64,000 bases of DNA from Petrolisthes cinctipes (lineage: Eukaryota > Arthropoda > Malacostraca > Decapoda > Porcellanidae): contig JAWQEG010001549.1 of NCBI GenBank assembly GCA_033782935.1, positions 102,001-166,000 of the forward strand, in the 5' to 3' direction. Positions within the stretch are counted from its first letter, which is position 1. The number at the start of each line of letters is the position of its first letter. The notes under the pieces were generated by a model. It was not told the origin of the DNA and made no database searches. It saw nothing but the letters and a program-made list of their open reading frames with translations. Made by a program: the position numbers and the translations under genes. Below, in pieces: positions 43,241 through 53,071 of this stretch.

Positions 43241-44143
43241 TTGTGTGTGTGTGAATGTATGTGTACAGTACATAATATGTTCTTACCTATTTGTATCTTT
43301 ACAGGATTGAGTCAAGCTCGTAATGTCCCGTATTTTAAATCACAATTATCATATTTTTCTTTAAAGTTATGTATGTTTTTGACACACACCACTTCTTCTG
43401 GTAATTTGTTCCATTCGTCTATTACTCTATTTGGAAAGCTATATTTCTGTGCATCTTAATCTCCTCTTCTTTTAATTAATTTCTTACTATGTCCTCTCAT
43501 TGTAGGTATTCCTTGTTGACATAAGTTATATATATCTATGTTTTCTTTTTCTGTGACACATTTGTAAACCATAATCATATCACCTCTCTTTCATCTTTCT
43601 TCTAGTTTAGGTAATTTTAGTTTCGCTAGTCTTTCTTCATAGTGTGTGTGTACAGTACATAATATTATGTGTGTGTGTGTACAGTACATAATATTGTGTG
43701 TGTGTGTGTGTGTGTACAGTACATAATATGTGTGTGTGTGTACAGTACATAATATTGTGTGTGTGTGTGTACAGTACATAATATTGCGTGTGTGTACAGT
43801 ACATAATATGTGTGTGTGTGTGTGTATGTTTTTGACACACACCACTTCTGGTAATTTATTCCATTCATCTATTACTCTATTTGGAAAGCTATATTTCTGT
43901 ACATATTTGTGTGTGTGTGTGTTTTTGACACCCACCACTTCTTCTGGTAATTTATTCAATTCGTCTTTTACTCTATTTGGAAAGCTATATTTCTGTACAT
44001 ACTTGTGTGTGTGTATGTTTTTGACACACACCACTTCTTCTGGTAATTTATTCAATTCGTCTATTACTCTATTTGAAATCTATATATCTGTACATCTTTA
44101 TCTCCTCTTCTTTTAATTAATTTCTTACTGTGTCCTCTCATTG
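43241..44143 (-). pseudogene. CR1-like LINE C-terminal fragment with tandem amplification
   Basis: Minus-strand CR1 C-terminal motifs are present: YEERLAKLKLPKLEER, MRGHSKKLIKRRGDKDVQ, FPNRVIDEWNKLPEEVVCVK, KYDNCDLKYGTLRA. The FPNRVIDEWNKLPEEVV piece recurs at about 95-base spacing (43826, 43921, 44017) in addition to the original at about 43371. Between them lies a (GT)n/ACAGTACATAATATT repeat with six units (43641-43830). The fragment ends abruptly at the copia LTR inside the codons for MRGH. Confidence 0.75.
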
Positions 44144-44341
44144 TGTTGAGCTGGTAGATACATATGGCAGGATAAAGCAGAGGCACAGGAGCAAGGAAAT
44201 TAACTTTATAATTCTGGAGGCAACACACATGGAACGTAGCAGCCAGTGTCAACCACCACCTCTCTCACTCACACATCTCCAAAACATAAACAAATGACAT
44301 TTCGTGAAGCGCGGAGCATAACATCTCACACAAATTTAACA
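44144..44341 (-). repeat. 3' LTR of the copia element
   Basis: 198 bases bounded by TGTTGAGC and ATTTAACA (inverse TGTT...CAACA). It is homologous to 48864-49064, differing by small indels and point changes. The element's minus orientation makes this the 3' LTR. Confidence 0.9.
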
Positions 44342-44368
44342 TATTTAAAATATTCCCTCTCTTCTAAA
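44342..44368 (-). other. Probable polypurine tract
   Basis: On the minus strand AGAAGAGAGGGAA precedes an AT-rich stretch next to the 3' LTR. It is the expected place for second-strand priming. The short AT gap before the LTR is unusual. Confidence 0.5.
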
Positions 44369-44518
44369 TAAAATGGAATTATATTCAAACTAATGATAAC
44401 TGTCCATGCAGCTCAAATAGATGACAACAGTATAAAAATAAAAAACTTATAGGCAAATAGAACATAAAAAATTATTGTTCTTTTTACGAAATTAATATAC
44501 TTCAGTTAATTTGTTAGC

Positions 44519-45340
44519 TTACAATCCCAAACATCCATTTTCAAAAACACAAGCTATCTTCAAAGAATTCACTCCTTTCTTTGTTAACACATCAGCCAAT
44601 TGTGCCTTTGACTCTAACCAAAACACTTTCAACTCTCCACTCTGAACCATTTCTTTGAGAATAGTTATGTCAATTCTTAATCTCTTCTCTGAAAATTTTT
44701 TCACAGAGTACACATTATCATAAAGTGAATGGTTATCTACATAAAGTTCTACAGGCAACCTTCTTTCATTATCATACAATATCTGAGACAACATATTTTC
44801 AAGATACTAGGCCATAATATCTACTGCCTCAGTAGCTGCTAGAGTTTCAGCTGCAAGGGTGCTCTTCACAACTCTTCTCATCCTCTTTGCTTCCCAATAC
44901 AAAGGACAACTATTTCCATTTTCTCCTACAAGGAAAATCACAAAGCCCCCAGCACTACTAGATCCATCTGGGAGACCAGCATAAGAAGCATCACTGTACA
45001 CAACTAACTTACAACTAGAGGTATCACCAACTTCTGGAAAGTACATTGAATTATCAAAAGTACAGGCTTTTCTTAGCCATTTATTTGCCTCGATCAAATC
45101 TCCTACTTTAGGATGATTTACTTTGCAGCTAAGTTCTAACACATCATATGACAGATCAGGCCTTGAATTGGTACATAACCACCCTAGTTGGCCCACCAAA
45201 CTCCTGAAACTCTCCTTTTCTTCTTCATTACATTCCAGCTTCTTATTTAGTCCTCTCACAGCACTTACATTTACAGCTTCCAAAAGTTTACAGTACTCAT
45301 TCTGATGAATTTTGACACCCTGATCATTCATTCTGTACAA
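44519..45340 (-). pseudogene. Copia RNase H and C-terminal end of pol
   Basis: 45340-44807 encodes the region after RT through RNase H: GQLGWLCTNSRPDLSYDV, KLVVYSDASYAGLPDGSSSA (catalytic Asp), WEAKRMRRVVKSTLAAETLA (Glu) and EAVDIMA, ending in a stop. 44794-44519 continues the domain (VELYVDNHSLYDNVYSVKKF, ADVLTKKG) in another frame. RNase H removes the RNA template during reverse transcription. The stop between the halves shows the loss of function. Confidence 0.85.
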
Positions 45341-46497
45341 TACTTAGTCCAATATATTTGAAAATGTCTTTATTTTGTTCCTTAACCTGAAACTGACTTC
45401 TTATTTTGGCAATGACAACATTTTCCAATCTCTTTGTTCCTCCTCACAAGAAGTGATCTACATGCATCCAAAACATATCACACAACTCTCGCTGCAGGGT
45501 CAGTTTTTACCTGAGTACATCCCATCTTCAACATGAAGGTTTTCACTGTGAGATACCACCTCCTAGCTGCATCATTGACGCCACATACACATTTTTGTAA
45601 TTTCCACAGAACAGTACTATCACCACCTGCCTCAGTAGGAGGAATAAGATACACATCACACTCAAACCGTTCACTCTGTAGGAATGCAGCCTTAATGTCA
45701 ATTGAGTTCACTCCCCACTTTTTAGAAGACAGTATTGCAACAAAAGACCTCAACATTTCTTTACTAACAGTGGGAAAATCTGACTGAACTTCTTCTTTTT
45801 CCTCAAAACCTCTAGCAACCAACCTTGCTTTAATTTTCTTTTTTCCATCCTTATTTTCTTTTTCAGTTACTACCCATCGAACTGAGAGTTCATTTTGACC
45901 CATGTTTGTAACTTCCTCATACACACCAAAATTCTTCCAACTTCTCATTTCTTCTTGTTTTGCCTTGTCAAGTTCTTGATTCTCCATGTTTTCACAAGCC
46001 ATTACTATTTCACTGGGTTCCTGTACTCCATTCTCTTCTAATATAGGTATCCACTTTTCTACATCTCTGTTCCAGTCAAGGGCTGATAAGCTTCCATCCT
46101 CATATTTAACGTTCCTCCAATTACTGTATTTTCCTATTGATTTTCCAGCACGACTATGCATAGTTACTGTCTGCCACTCATCTGACTCTTTTGAAAGGAA
46201 CTTTACTTTCTGTCCAATCTTTGGGATACTTTTGACTCTCACATTATCTTCATGTGTATCCTCAACTATACTGTAATATTCTTCTTCTTCTTTGTCATAA
46301 CTTTCTACAGGATTTTCAACTGGATTTATAACTGCTTCAATCTCTTTCTTCTCAGTTTTAACTTCTTTTGTTTGATGTCTGAGTGTGTCAAGTAGTGAGT
46401 TTCTCCCATCTTTGGTGTCTGTGTCAAAACTGTATGGTATTTCCTGAACATGGTTTTCATGGACTCTTACAGTATTTAAACCATACTTCAGAATCAT
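45341..46497 (-). pseudogene. Copia reverse transcriptase
   Basis: 46497-45478 is open: a Lys/Glu-rich linker, then WVVTEKENKDGKKKIKARLV, ARGFEEKEEVQSDFPTV, INSIDIKAAFLQSE-type motif A (read here as VNSIDIKAAFLQSE), and LWKLQKCVCGVNDAARRWY. The frame then breaks around 45478. The catalytic motif region, just downstream in the next frame, reads HVDHFL where copia elements have V-D-D, so the active site also appears changed. Motifs are of Ty1/copia type. Confidence 0.85.
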
Positions 46498-46626
46498 TGT
46501 TTTACCATCTTGACCAATGATTACAGCTGGTCCTTTCCACTCCTTTTGATCTTCTCTCTTGAAATAAACTTGATCTCCATTTTCAAGTGGCTTCTTAGTG
46601 GTTCTAACTTTATGTCTTAGTGCACG

Positions 46627-47458
46627 TCAAATTTTCTCAGAGGCTTCAGCAGCAATAAAAGCCTTCCTTGATGAGTGGCTAGCATTGAGATGTTTGGCAA
46701 CAATCTCACTGGACATTGTACCTTCTAGAGTGGGAAGTTCATCATTCAGGGTACATGGCAGGTTAGGATTCCTTCCATATACAAGTTGATACTGGCTGAA
46801 ACCCTCCCACCATCTGAACACAGTTCTTTGCATTAACTGCCCAAGCTAAGGCCACTCTTAATGACAATTTTGGTTGCTCTGTTATTATTTTTGCCACCAT
46901 TTCATCTATTACTGCATGGTTACGTTCACACAGGCCATTACTGAAGGGTGAATATGCTGGTGTATGCATCACTTGAATGATCATATTTTCACACCTATCA
47001 AGGAATGTGGTGTTGACAAACTCCCCACCATTATCACATAAAAACTTCACAGGAGCTCCTAAACCAGTTCCCAACCATGTTTCAATGACTTTTTCAACAA
47101 TCTCCTTAGGTTCTTTACTTTTTGTTACACATGATTTTGAGAACCTTGTAGCCATATCTACCTTATGAAGAAAATATGTATCACCCTTCTTATACTCCTT
47201 TAGATCTATTGCTACAACTTGGTTGAACTCTTTTGCCATAGTCACACTCACAACTGGTGTTGATGGTGTTTTCTTGTACTTCATACATATTTTACAGCTA
47301 TTTGACACCTCCTCAGCATGAACAAAACACATCTCATCATCAATGTCTCCATCTTTCAATAGCTGAATTAACCTCCTACATGTGGGATGACCAAATTGTA
47401 GGTGCAGTTTTTCTATCTTCTTTTTCTTTTCCTTTTCATCACTGCCCAATGTCAGCAT
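46627..47458 (-). pseudogene. Copia integrase
   Basis: 47458-46763 contains the HHCC zinc domain (HLQFGHPTCRRL, CKICMKYKK), then the catalytic core: VVAIDLKEY (first Asp), FLCDNGGEFVN (second Asp) and SPFSNGLCERNHAVIDEM (Glu). The frame shifts near 46830 into FRWWEGFSQYQLVYGRNPNL, the conserved GKS/GRNP-like end. Integrase would insert the cDNA. The core triad is present, but the frame is broken. Confidence 0.88.
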
Positions 47459-47518
47459 TATTTCTTCTGTTTTCTTCCAAACTTCCTTCTCATCCCTTAG
47501 CAGGAGACAATAGTGTCC

Positions 47519-48067
47519 TCAAGAAGTGTACCTTAACTTTACCCTTTTTCCATGTATCATATCAATGTCATTTTCCAGGTCTAGTTTCATTTGTGCTTTC
47601 TTCATTGATTTCTTGCTGAACAGAAGGGGAATAGAGCAGTCTACCACATCAGCTATTACATAAGCCCTGTCACCTATGATGTTCACTGGAAATTTCACCT
47701 TCTTTGTAGACCTGTACACATTTCCTTCACCAAATCTAAATGTTGCCTCACTGTTTTCCTCTTGTATACTTGATTTTTCCTCTACTGATAAAGTCTGTAT
47801 ATACATTGTCAACCAATCAACACCACACACTGTAGAGCTGTAGGCTGTGTCCAGGACAGCATAACAAATAGTCTCTGTCATAAGTACAGACATTGTGCCG
47901 GGGCTTTCAACAACAGCATATGTTTCTACCTCTTTCTTACCTTCCTCACCTGCACTGTTCACATAAATATTCATATTTTTAGGACATGCTGGAGACAAAT
48001 GGTATTCTGATCCACACATAACATTTTCTAATGTTACCATATCTGTCAACAGAATTTTGTTGTACAC
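47519..48067 (-). pseudogene. Copia protease with zinc-knuckle remnant
   Basis: The frame opens in the second half of the gag zinc-knuckle (CGSEYHLSPAC) and continues to the aspartic protease: ICYAVLDTAYSSTVCGVDWL. The usual D-S/T-G triad reads D-T-A, so the catalytic triad appears altered; TVCGxxWL after it is characteristic of copia proteases. It ends with LLFSKKSMKKAQMKLDLEND and a stop. Confidence 0.8.
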
Positions 48068-48845
48068 TCTTCTCAGTTCTGTTTACTATGTTGCCTCTTC
48101 CTCTACTTCTCCTAAATCCTCCACGTCCTCTTCCTCGATTGACTACATTTACTTTTTCTGTGCTAAACACTGGCTCAGTCTTTACCACGACAGCAGGTGT
48201 CTCACTTTTACCACTCCCTGACCCTGCACCAAGTGACAGCACTTCTTGGCTTCCGAAAAATTTCTTTAGGGCTTGCTGCATAGAATCAAAAAAATTTTCA
48301 GGTTCACTAAAAGACACTGCTGTCAACACAATTTGTTTGTCTTTAATCTCTAGCCCTGCATTATCTAACAATTTGAAAGCCAAAATACACTTTGGAATAC
48401 TCACTTTGTATTTTTCTAGAACAGCATTTCTCTTCACAAATTCCAATGTGTACTTTTCCATGGCATCCTCCTTTTCTTTTGTGAAAGTGTCGAATCTTGT
48501 CCATGCTTCATAAGCGGCTGACATTTCATCCTTTTGATACCCCTTGTCTAAATGTTGCAGCAAAACGTTCATTCCATCATCATTTGTCAACTCGTCAATG
48601 TTCACCTCTTCAAAAATCTTGCTCCTCACCTCGCTTCCTTCTGGGAATGACAGGGCAACAGCCACAGCTTGCTTCTTCTTGCCAATATTTGTGACAAACT
48701 TCCAAGCTTTCAGCTCTTGCTTCCATCGGTCATAGCTTTTGTCTCCTCCAAACGCTGGTACTCGAGCCCGTTCGCCGCCGTCACCATTCCCGTTCATGTT
48801 GTCTGATTTCTTAATCTGGGTCCACTTGTTTCCTCTGCCATGCAA
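47979..48845 (-). CDS. Copia gag (nucleocapsid precursor), frame broken at the zinc-knuckle
   Basis: 288 codons from an ATG at 48845, 19 bases from the LTR. The N-terminal half has the copia gag pattern (PAFGGDKSYDRWKQELKAW, FEEVNIDELTNDDG, AAYEAWTRFDTFTKEKE). The C-terminal part has an RGRGRGGFRRSRGRGN RNA-binding stretch and then KCYV. One base seems to be missing exactly inside the C-x2-C of the CCHC knuckle; after it this frame ends, while the neighbouring frame continues as CGSEYHLSPAC. Gag would form the particle that holds the RNA. Confidence 0.85.
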   Translation of the reverse strand: MHGRGNKWTQIKKSDNMNGNGDGGERARVPAFGGDKSYDRWKQELKAWKFVTNIGKKKQAVAVALSFPEGSEVRSKIFEEVNIDELTNDDGMNVLLQHLDKGYQKDEMSAAYEAWTRFDTFTKEKEDAMEKYTLEFVKRNAVLEKYKVSIPKCILAFKLLDNAGLEIKDKQIVLTAVSFSEPENFFDSMQQALKKFFGSQEVLSLGAGSGSGKSETPAVVVKTEPVFSTEKVNVVNRGRGRGGFRRSRGRGNIVNRTEKSVQQNSVDRYGNIRKCYVWIRIPFVSSMS

Positions 48846-48850
48846 CTACG

Positions 48851-48861
48851 CTCTGCTACCA
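48851..48861 (-). other. Primer-binding site, initiator tRNA-Met type
   Basis: Two bases from the 5' LTR the minus strand reads TGGTAGCAGAG, complementary to the 3' end of animal initiator tRNA-Met. This is the usual primer for Ty1/copia elements. Confidence 0.75.
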
Positions 48862-48863
48862 TT

Positions 48864-49064
48864 TGTTGAGCTGGTAGATACATATGGCAGGATAAAGCAG
48901 AGGCACAGGAGCAAGGAAATTAACTTTAATTCTGTAGGCAACACACATGGAACGTAGCAGCCAGTGCCAACCATCCCCGCTCGCACTCGCACATCTCCAA
49001 AACAAACAACAAAACAAATGACATTCGCGAAGCGCGGAGCGTAACATCTCACACAAATTGAACA
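48864..49064 (-). repeat. 5' LTR of the copia element
   Basis: 201 bases with the same TGTTGAGC and TGAACA borders as the left LTR. The differences cluster around CCATCCCCGCTCGCACTCGC. Confidence 0.9.
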
Positions 49065-49439
49065 TAGTTAACATGTGTGTGTGTGTTATTGTTTTAAGTA
49101 GTGTGTAGCTGCTTGTATTAAATTAAAAGATGGTAGTTAACCTATTTATTGGAAAGTTTATCATCTAAGGAACAGAGGGCTTCTGGTTAGATGGCAGAAC
49201 AGAGTGGAAGAGTATGTAAAGGAGAGAAACGTGAGGGGCAGAGTAGGGACGGACCAAGTAAGGAGGGAGTGTTGGAACAGGGAGAACTGGAGACACTTCT
49301 GCCGTGGCCACCCCCTTGGGGGGAGTTCCCAGAGGGAACGAGGTGTCAGAGCTATAGATAGATAGATAGGAACAGAGGGAAGCTGTCAAACTCTTACGTG
49401 AGTTACCCCTATATGGATGATTATATTTGACCGCGACTA
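49065..49439. mobile_element. Right part of a TA-flanked TIR element (family F)
   Basis: The sequence matches 58739-58990 (GTTAACNTGTGTGTG, TTATTGTTTTAAGTAGTG, GGAAGCTGTCAAACTC) and ends in GACCGCGACTA followed by TA. Its left part, expected beyond the copia element, is absent. An RTE fragment (49180-49368) interrupts it. Confidence 0.7.
49180..49368 (+). mobile_element. RTE LINE 3' fragment, copy 4
   Basis: 189 bases with RTE 3' codons (NRVEEYVKERNVRG, QVRRECWNRENWRHFCR) and a TATAGATAGATAG tail, on the plus strand. GGAACAGAGGG flanks both sides (49169-49179, 49369-49379). The uninterrupted target is present at about 58918-58934. Confidence 0.92.
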
Positions 49440-50036
49440 TAATGTGACATCTATATCCAGTAATCCATCATCTCCTGGGAACTGAAGGAGCTCATTTGCA
49501 TAGCCTAGTACTTTGTTCTATGGCTTTCTGTAATATTTGTAGATTTGTAGTCTGTCTGTCTGTATACTTGTATGTCTATTTGTCTATCTGTTTATCTACC
49601 TTCCTATCAATCTATTTATTTATCTACAGTATTTATCTATTTTCTGTCTGTGTGTGTGTGTGTCTGTTGACTCTATTACTTTTGCTACACTGTCTTCAAG
49701 TTGCTGTTGAGTTTTTCTGATTGCCACAGAAGATAATATTACTTTTTTGTATTTCAAAAATTGTCTTTTACTTATTGGTGGCATATCAAATAATGAACAA
49801 AACCTTTGTACAGATGCAAAAGATAATCCTTCAAACATAGCACTGTAAACATGTTTCATGGTGTTTGTTTCCAGCTGATAATATTAAGTTGCCTTACTGT
49901 TGAGTTTAATTAAGTATTAGAGTATTTATTTAGAAGATTGTAAGACTTGTTTAGTATTGAATAAGTTAGACTTGTATAAGCTACTTTTTGCTTTATGGAG
50001 TTTGGTGGTAAGAGAAGAAAGAAGATATTATGCTTG
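49440..50036 (-). pseudogene. Spacer with a possible transposase-like remnant
   Basis: At 49859-49620 the minus strand is open for 79 codons: MKHVYSAMFEGLSFASVQRF, CSLFDMPPISKRQF, then a helical end. This resembles, in my memory only, the start of Mutator-like transposase domains found in arthropod repeats. The rest has a loose (TCTA/TCTG) tract (49550-49640) and no gene. Confidence 0.3.
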
Positions 50037-50276
50037 TCAAGTTGTCACCTATAATGACAACTCTACCTGTCATGGATTTGGCAGGATTATTTTGTGTCAA
50101 GTTGTCCCATATAATGACAACTCTACCTGTCATGGATTTGGCAGGATTATTTTGTGTCAAGTTGTCACCTATAATGACAACTCTACCTGTCATGGATTTG
50201 GCAGGATTATTTTGTGTCAAGTTGTCACCTATAATGACAACTCTACCTGTCATGGATTTAGCAGGATTATTTTGTG
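50037..50276. repeat. 60-bp tandem repeat, four units
   Basis: Four units of exactly 60 bases differ at only a few positions. Each contains the inverted pair GTTGTCA and TGACAAC around CCTATAA. The repeat begins where the pogo-like frame ends. Period 60 keeps every frame phase, so a 20-residue repeat is open on both strands. Confidence 0.9.
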
Positions 50277-51165
50277 GAACCAGTCATCAAATGAACATGA
50301 ATGGAACCCTCCACTGGGGGACTTATTGTATTGTGTTCAGTCCAGGCATCATAAAGATGGATAGCCTTATATAAACACCACGTATTGAGGGAGTAACACA
50401 CCAGATGCAGTTCCAGAGAACATAATAGATATAAAGGATTTTGTTGATAGATGACCCTCTCTGGATATTTAGTGTCCTGCCTCACTATGACTTTCCTTTT
50501 ACCTGGATCATCATTGAGATTTGTCTCATCAAAATTTATTATTTTTTCTGGAGGAACACCTTCTAGGGATTCTTTCAAGTTACTGTAGAACTGAGTTAAC
50601 ATGACTTTTGTAACTTTGGCTCTGATAGTCTTTATATTCTGGGACACTCGTTTGTGGTGCTCTAGGTACAGCCACAATCAAATATCCACCAACACTTTCC
50701 TTCCATCGTACAAAGAAATCAGTCTCAAATCAAAATATAATCATACAACATTTTATGTCAACTCAACCCCCTCAATTATTATTATTATGAGGTGCTGCAA
50801 AATCATACACGTGTTGTTTTTTATTACCAAGATATTTACTACGATGGAAGGAAAGTGTCGGTGGATATTTGATTGTGGCTGTACTTAGTGGCCCATTTCA
50901 TACCCGGCAAATTGTTCCGGAAACTTGGACCGTAACGCCTCATTTTTCTAAGTACCGTATGAGTTCACTAACATTCTCAAATGCATTATGTGGAGTGGGA
51001 ATCCCCTTTCTGACAATGTGAGCATTCTGTTACACAACAGTAACTCTTTATCATGAGTCAATGAGGTTCCACATCCTACTGGTTTGCTAGGTTTTGGTTT
51101 CATGTAATTATGCACTGTGCTCTTTTTTAATTTATATTTTTCTGCTGCTTTGCACACACTCATGT
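50270..51165 (-). pseudogene. Pogo-like transposase remnant
   Basis: Minus-strand N-terminal part (51165-50950): SVCKAAEKYKLKKSTVHNYM, a psq-type helix-turn-helix, then HDKELLLCNRMLTLSERGFP. After a stop and a MITE (50669-50881), the nuclease part (50660-50270) reads SQNIKTIRAKV, IINFDETNLNDDPGKRKV (catalytic Asp) and TKYPERVIYQQ. From family knowledge this order is HTH followed by DDE_1, as in pogo-type transposases. The last third is missing. A possible start (MEMPRKDET) lies at about 56976-56950, beyond the LINE cluster. Confidence 0.75.
50669..50881. mobile_element. Family-D mariner-like MITE, 213 bp
   Basis: 42-base ends starting CAGCCACAATCAAATATCC match inversely with one mismatch and are flanked by TA (50667-50668, 50882-50883). 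It has a single internal TATTACCAAGATATTTA/ACACGTGTTG unit. It splits the pogo-like transposase frame. Confidence 0.92.
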
Positions 51166-51167
51166 TG

Positions 51168-53040
51168 TTGTTGTTGAAGTTCCTCAGGGTATCTGGCCGA
51201 GCAGCCCCCCCGAGCTCCTGAGGAAGGTCATTGCCTGAACTGGGCTTTCCCACAGTGCCCTCAGAGAGTGTATGTTGTGTTGTTGGTGAGTGTGGTTGTG
51301 TGTATTGCAGTCTTCCATAATGTGTTTAATAGAATGAGGTGTTGTGTTGTTGTGTGTGTTGCAGTCTTCCATAATGTGTTTAATAGAATGAGGTGTTGTG
51401 TTGTGTTGTTGGTGAGTGTGGTTGTATGTATTACAGTCTTCAATAATGTGTTTAATAGAATGAGGTGTTGTGTTGTTGTGTGTGTTGCAGTCTTCACTAA
51501 TGTGTTTAATAGAATGAGGTGTTGTGTTCTGTTGTTGGTGAGTGTGGTTGTGTGTGTTGCAGTCTTCAATAATGTGTTTAATAGAATGAGGTGTTGTGTT
51601 GCATCCTGGACAGACATCCACAATGGCTCCATCCAGCTTCTTGTGATATGTCAGAAGGGCCGGGTGGTGGCCACACCACAGCCTGGCCAAGTGGACTCTG
51701 TCCTCACAGGGAAGGGAGAATTCAGATGGGTGGATGTCAGGAGGTCGTGCATGCAGCTGTGTGTTGTTTTTGAGTGTTATTATGCATGTTTGTGTTGTAT
51801 ATTTTGTTTGTGAGGTTGTGGCGGGGGATGGCATCAAATGCTTTACTAATGTCTAATGTAACTAAGAGTGTTCTGTGTGGGGGTCTATCTGAGTTGATGC
51901 CATCAAAAATTCTTTGTGTGAGGTCTGTAAGAAGGGTGTTTGTTGAGTGTAGCGGTCTGAAGCCATGTTGTGAAGATGCAAGGGGGATGTGTGGTGTGAT
52001 TAGTTTAATGATGAGGCACTCAGTGATTTTGGAGGGGGTACAAAGGAGGGTGATGGGACGGTGTGATGAGGGTAGTGTGGGGTCTTTATTTGGTTTGGGG
52101 ATGGTGATAATGTTTCCATGTTTCCAGATGTTGGGTAATGTGTTGTGTGAGTAGCTGTAGTTTGCTATGTTAGTGAGTGCTTGTATGCCTTGTGGTCCAA
52201 AGTGTTTAAGGTGTATGTTGCTGATGTTGTCTGGACCACAGGCAGGTGAGTGTTTTATGTTGTGAATGATGTGATTTGTCCGATGATTTGTGAATGGTGT
52301 ATAGTCTGGGTCAGTGGGGAAACGTCTCTTGCGTCTAATGACTCGTTCTGTCTTCAGGGTGAGGGTGAAGGTGGCTGACGTGCGAAAAATGTTGGATGAG
52401 TGTGTTTGCTTGTTGTTTGTTAGAGGGTATAATGTCTGTTGTTGTGATGGCTGCATGTGATTGTGTAGTGTTGCTGTTGGACAGTGTAATGCTGTTTAGT
52501 GTTTTGTAGAGTTTGCTGGTGTTGGTTGTGTGGTTAAGTGTGTTGACAAAACTTTGCCAGTTAAGTGTTTTTTGTTCTTTAATTTTGTTGTTTATTTGTG
52601 TATTTAGTGCTTGTATTTGGTTTATTGTGTGTTGTGTAAGAGGAGTTGGGGATGTGTGTTTAAGAGTGTCACGTTGTTTGATGAGGTCTTGAATTTCTGT
52701 TGTGAAGTTGGGGTTGTGTTTTCTTCTGTTACCTCTAGGGATGTGCTGTTTGTCTGCGTTTTGTATAATTGTATTGAATTTTTGAACAGCTGTGTTGATG
52801 TTTGTGATGGGTGTACTGTTCAGTGTTTCGAAGTGTTGTTCTGTTTCCATAGTGAAGGTTTCCCAGTTGGCACTTTTGTAATTTGTGTATGTGTGTCTGT
52901 GGCCAACTGGGGTGATTCTTGTTTTAGTGGTGATTATGATTGGAAGGTGGTGAGAGCCGAGGGTTCTGACCACTCTCCATGATGTTCTGGGGGCGAGGTT
53001 GGGAGAGCAAAAGGATATGTCGGGAGAGGATGGTTGGGTG
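51168..53040 (-). pseudogene. I-type LINE copy E2: internally deleted, with amplified zinc-knuckle codons
   Basis: Minus-strand order: endonuclease end and linker (53030-52380: SGPDIS-type start, HIPRGNRRKHNPNFTTEIQ), the start of RT (CGPDNISNIHLKH, NIITIPKPNKDP, SQHGFRPLHSTNTLL, LDISKAFDAIPRHNL), then a jump near 51770 to the C-terminal end (HARPPDIHPSEFSLPCEDRV, HPALLTYHKK, CPGCNTTPHSIKHI). About 980 bases present in E1, including the YADD active site, are missing. The HSIKHIIEDCNTHN codons then repeat five times, spaced 54, 71, 54 and 72 bases. The 3' end is a short (CAA)n tail at 51168. Frameshifts are present. Confidence 0.8.
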
Positions 53041-53071
53041 TTGTTGTTGTTGTTGTTGTTGTTGAAATTCC

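Larger units (their letters stand above)
44144..49064 (-). mobile_element. Ty1/copia LTR retrotransposon, near full length, inactivated
   Basis: The element is 4.9 kb on the minus strand with both LTRs, a primer site, a purine tract and gag-protease-integrase-RT-RNase H in copia order. Reading frames carry several breaks. LTRs differ at roughly 7-8 percent of positions by eye, so the insertion is old. The five bases outside the LTRs (CATTG on the left, TAGTT on the right) do not match, and the flanks belong to different repeats. Confidence 0.9.

Noticed and set aside
47257..48735. Plus-strand frames across the copia region
   Set aside because: Antisense shadows of gag, protease and integrase.
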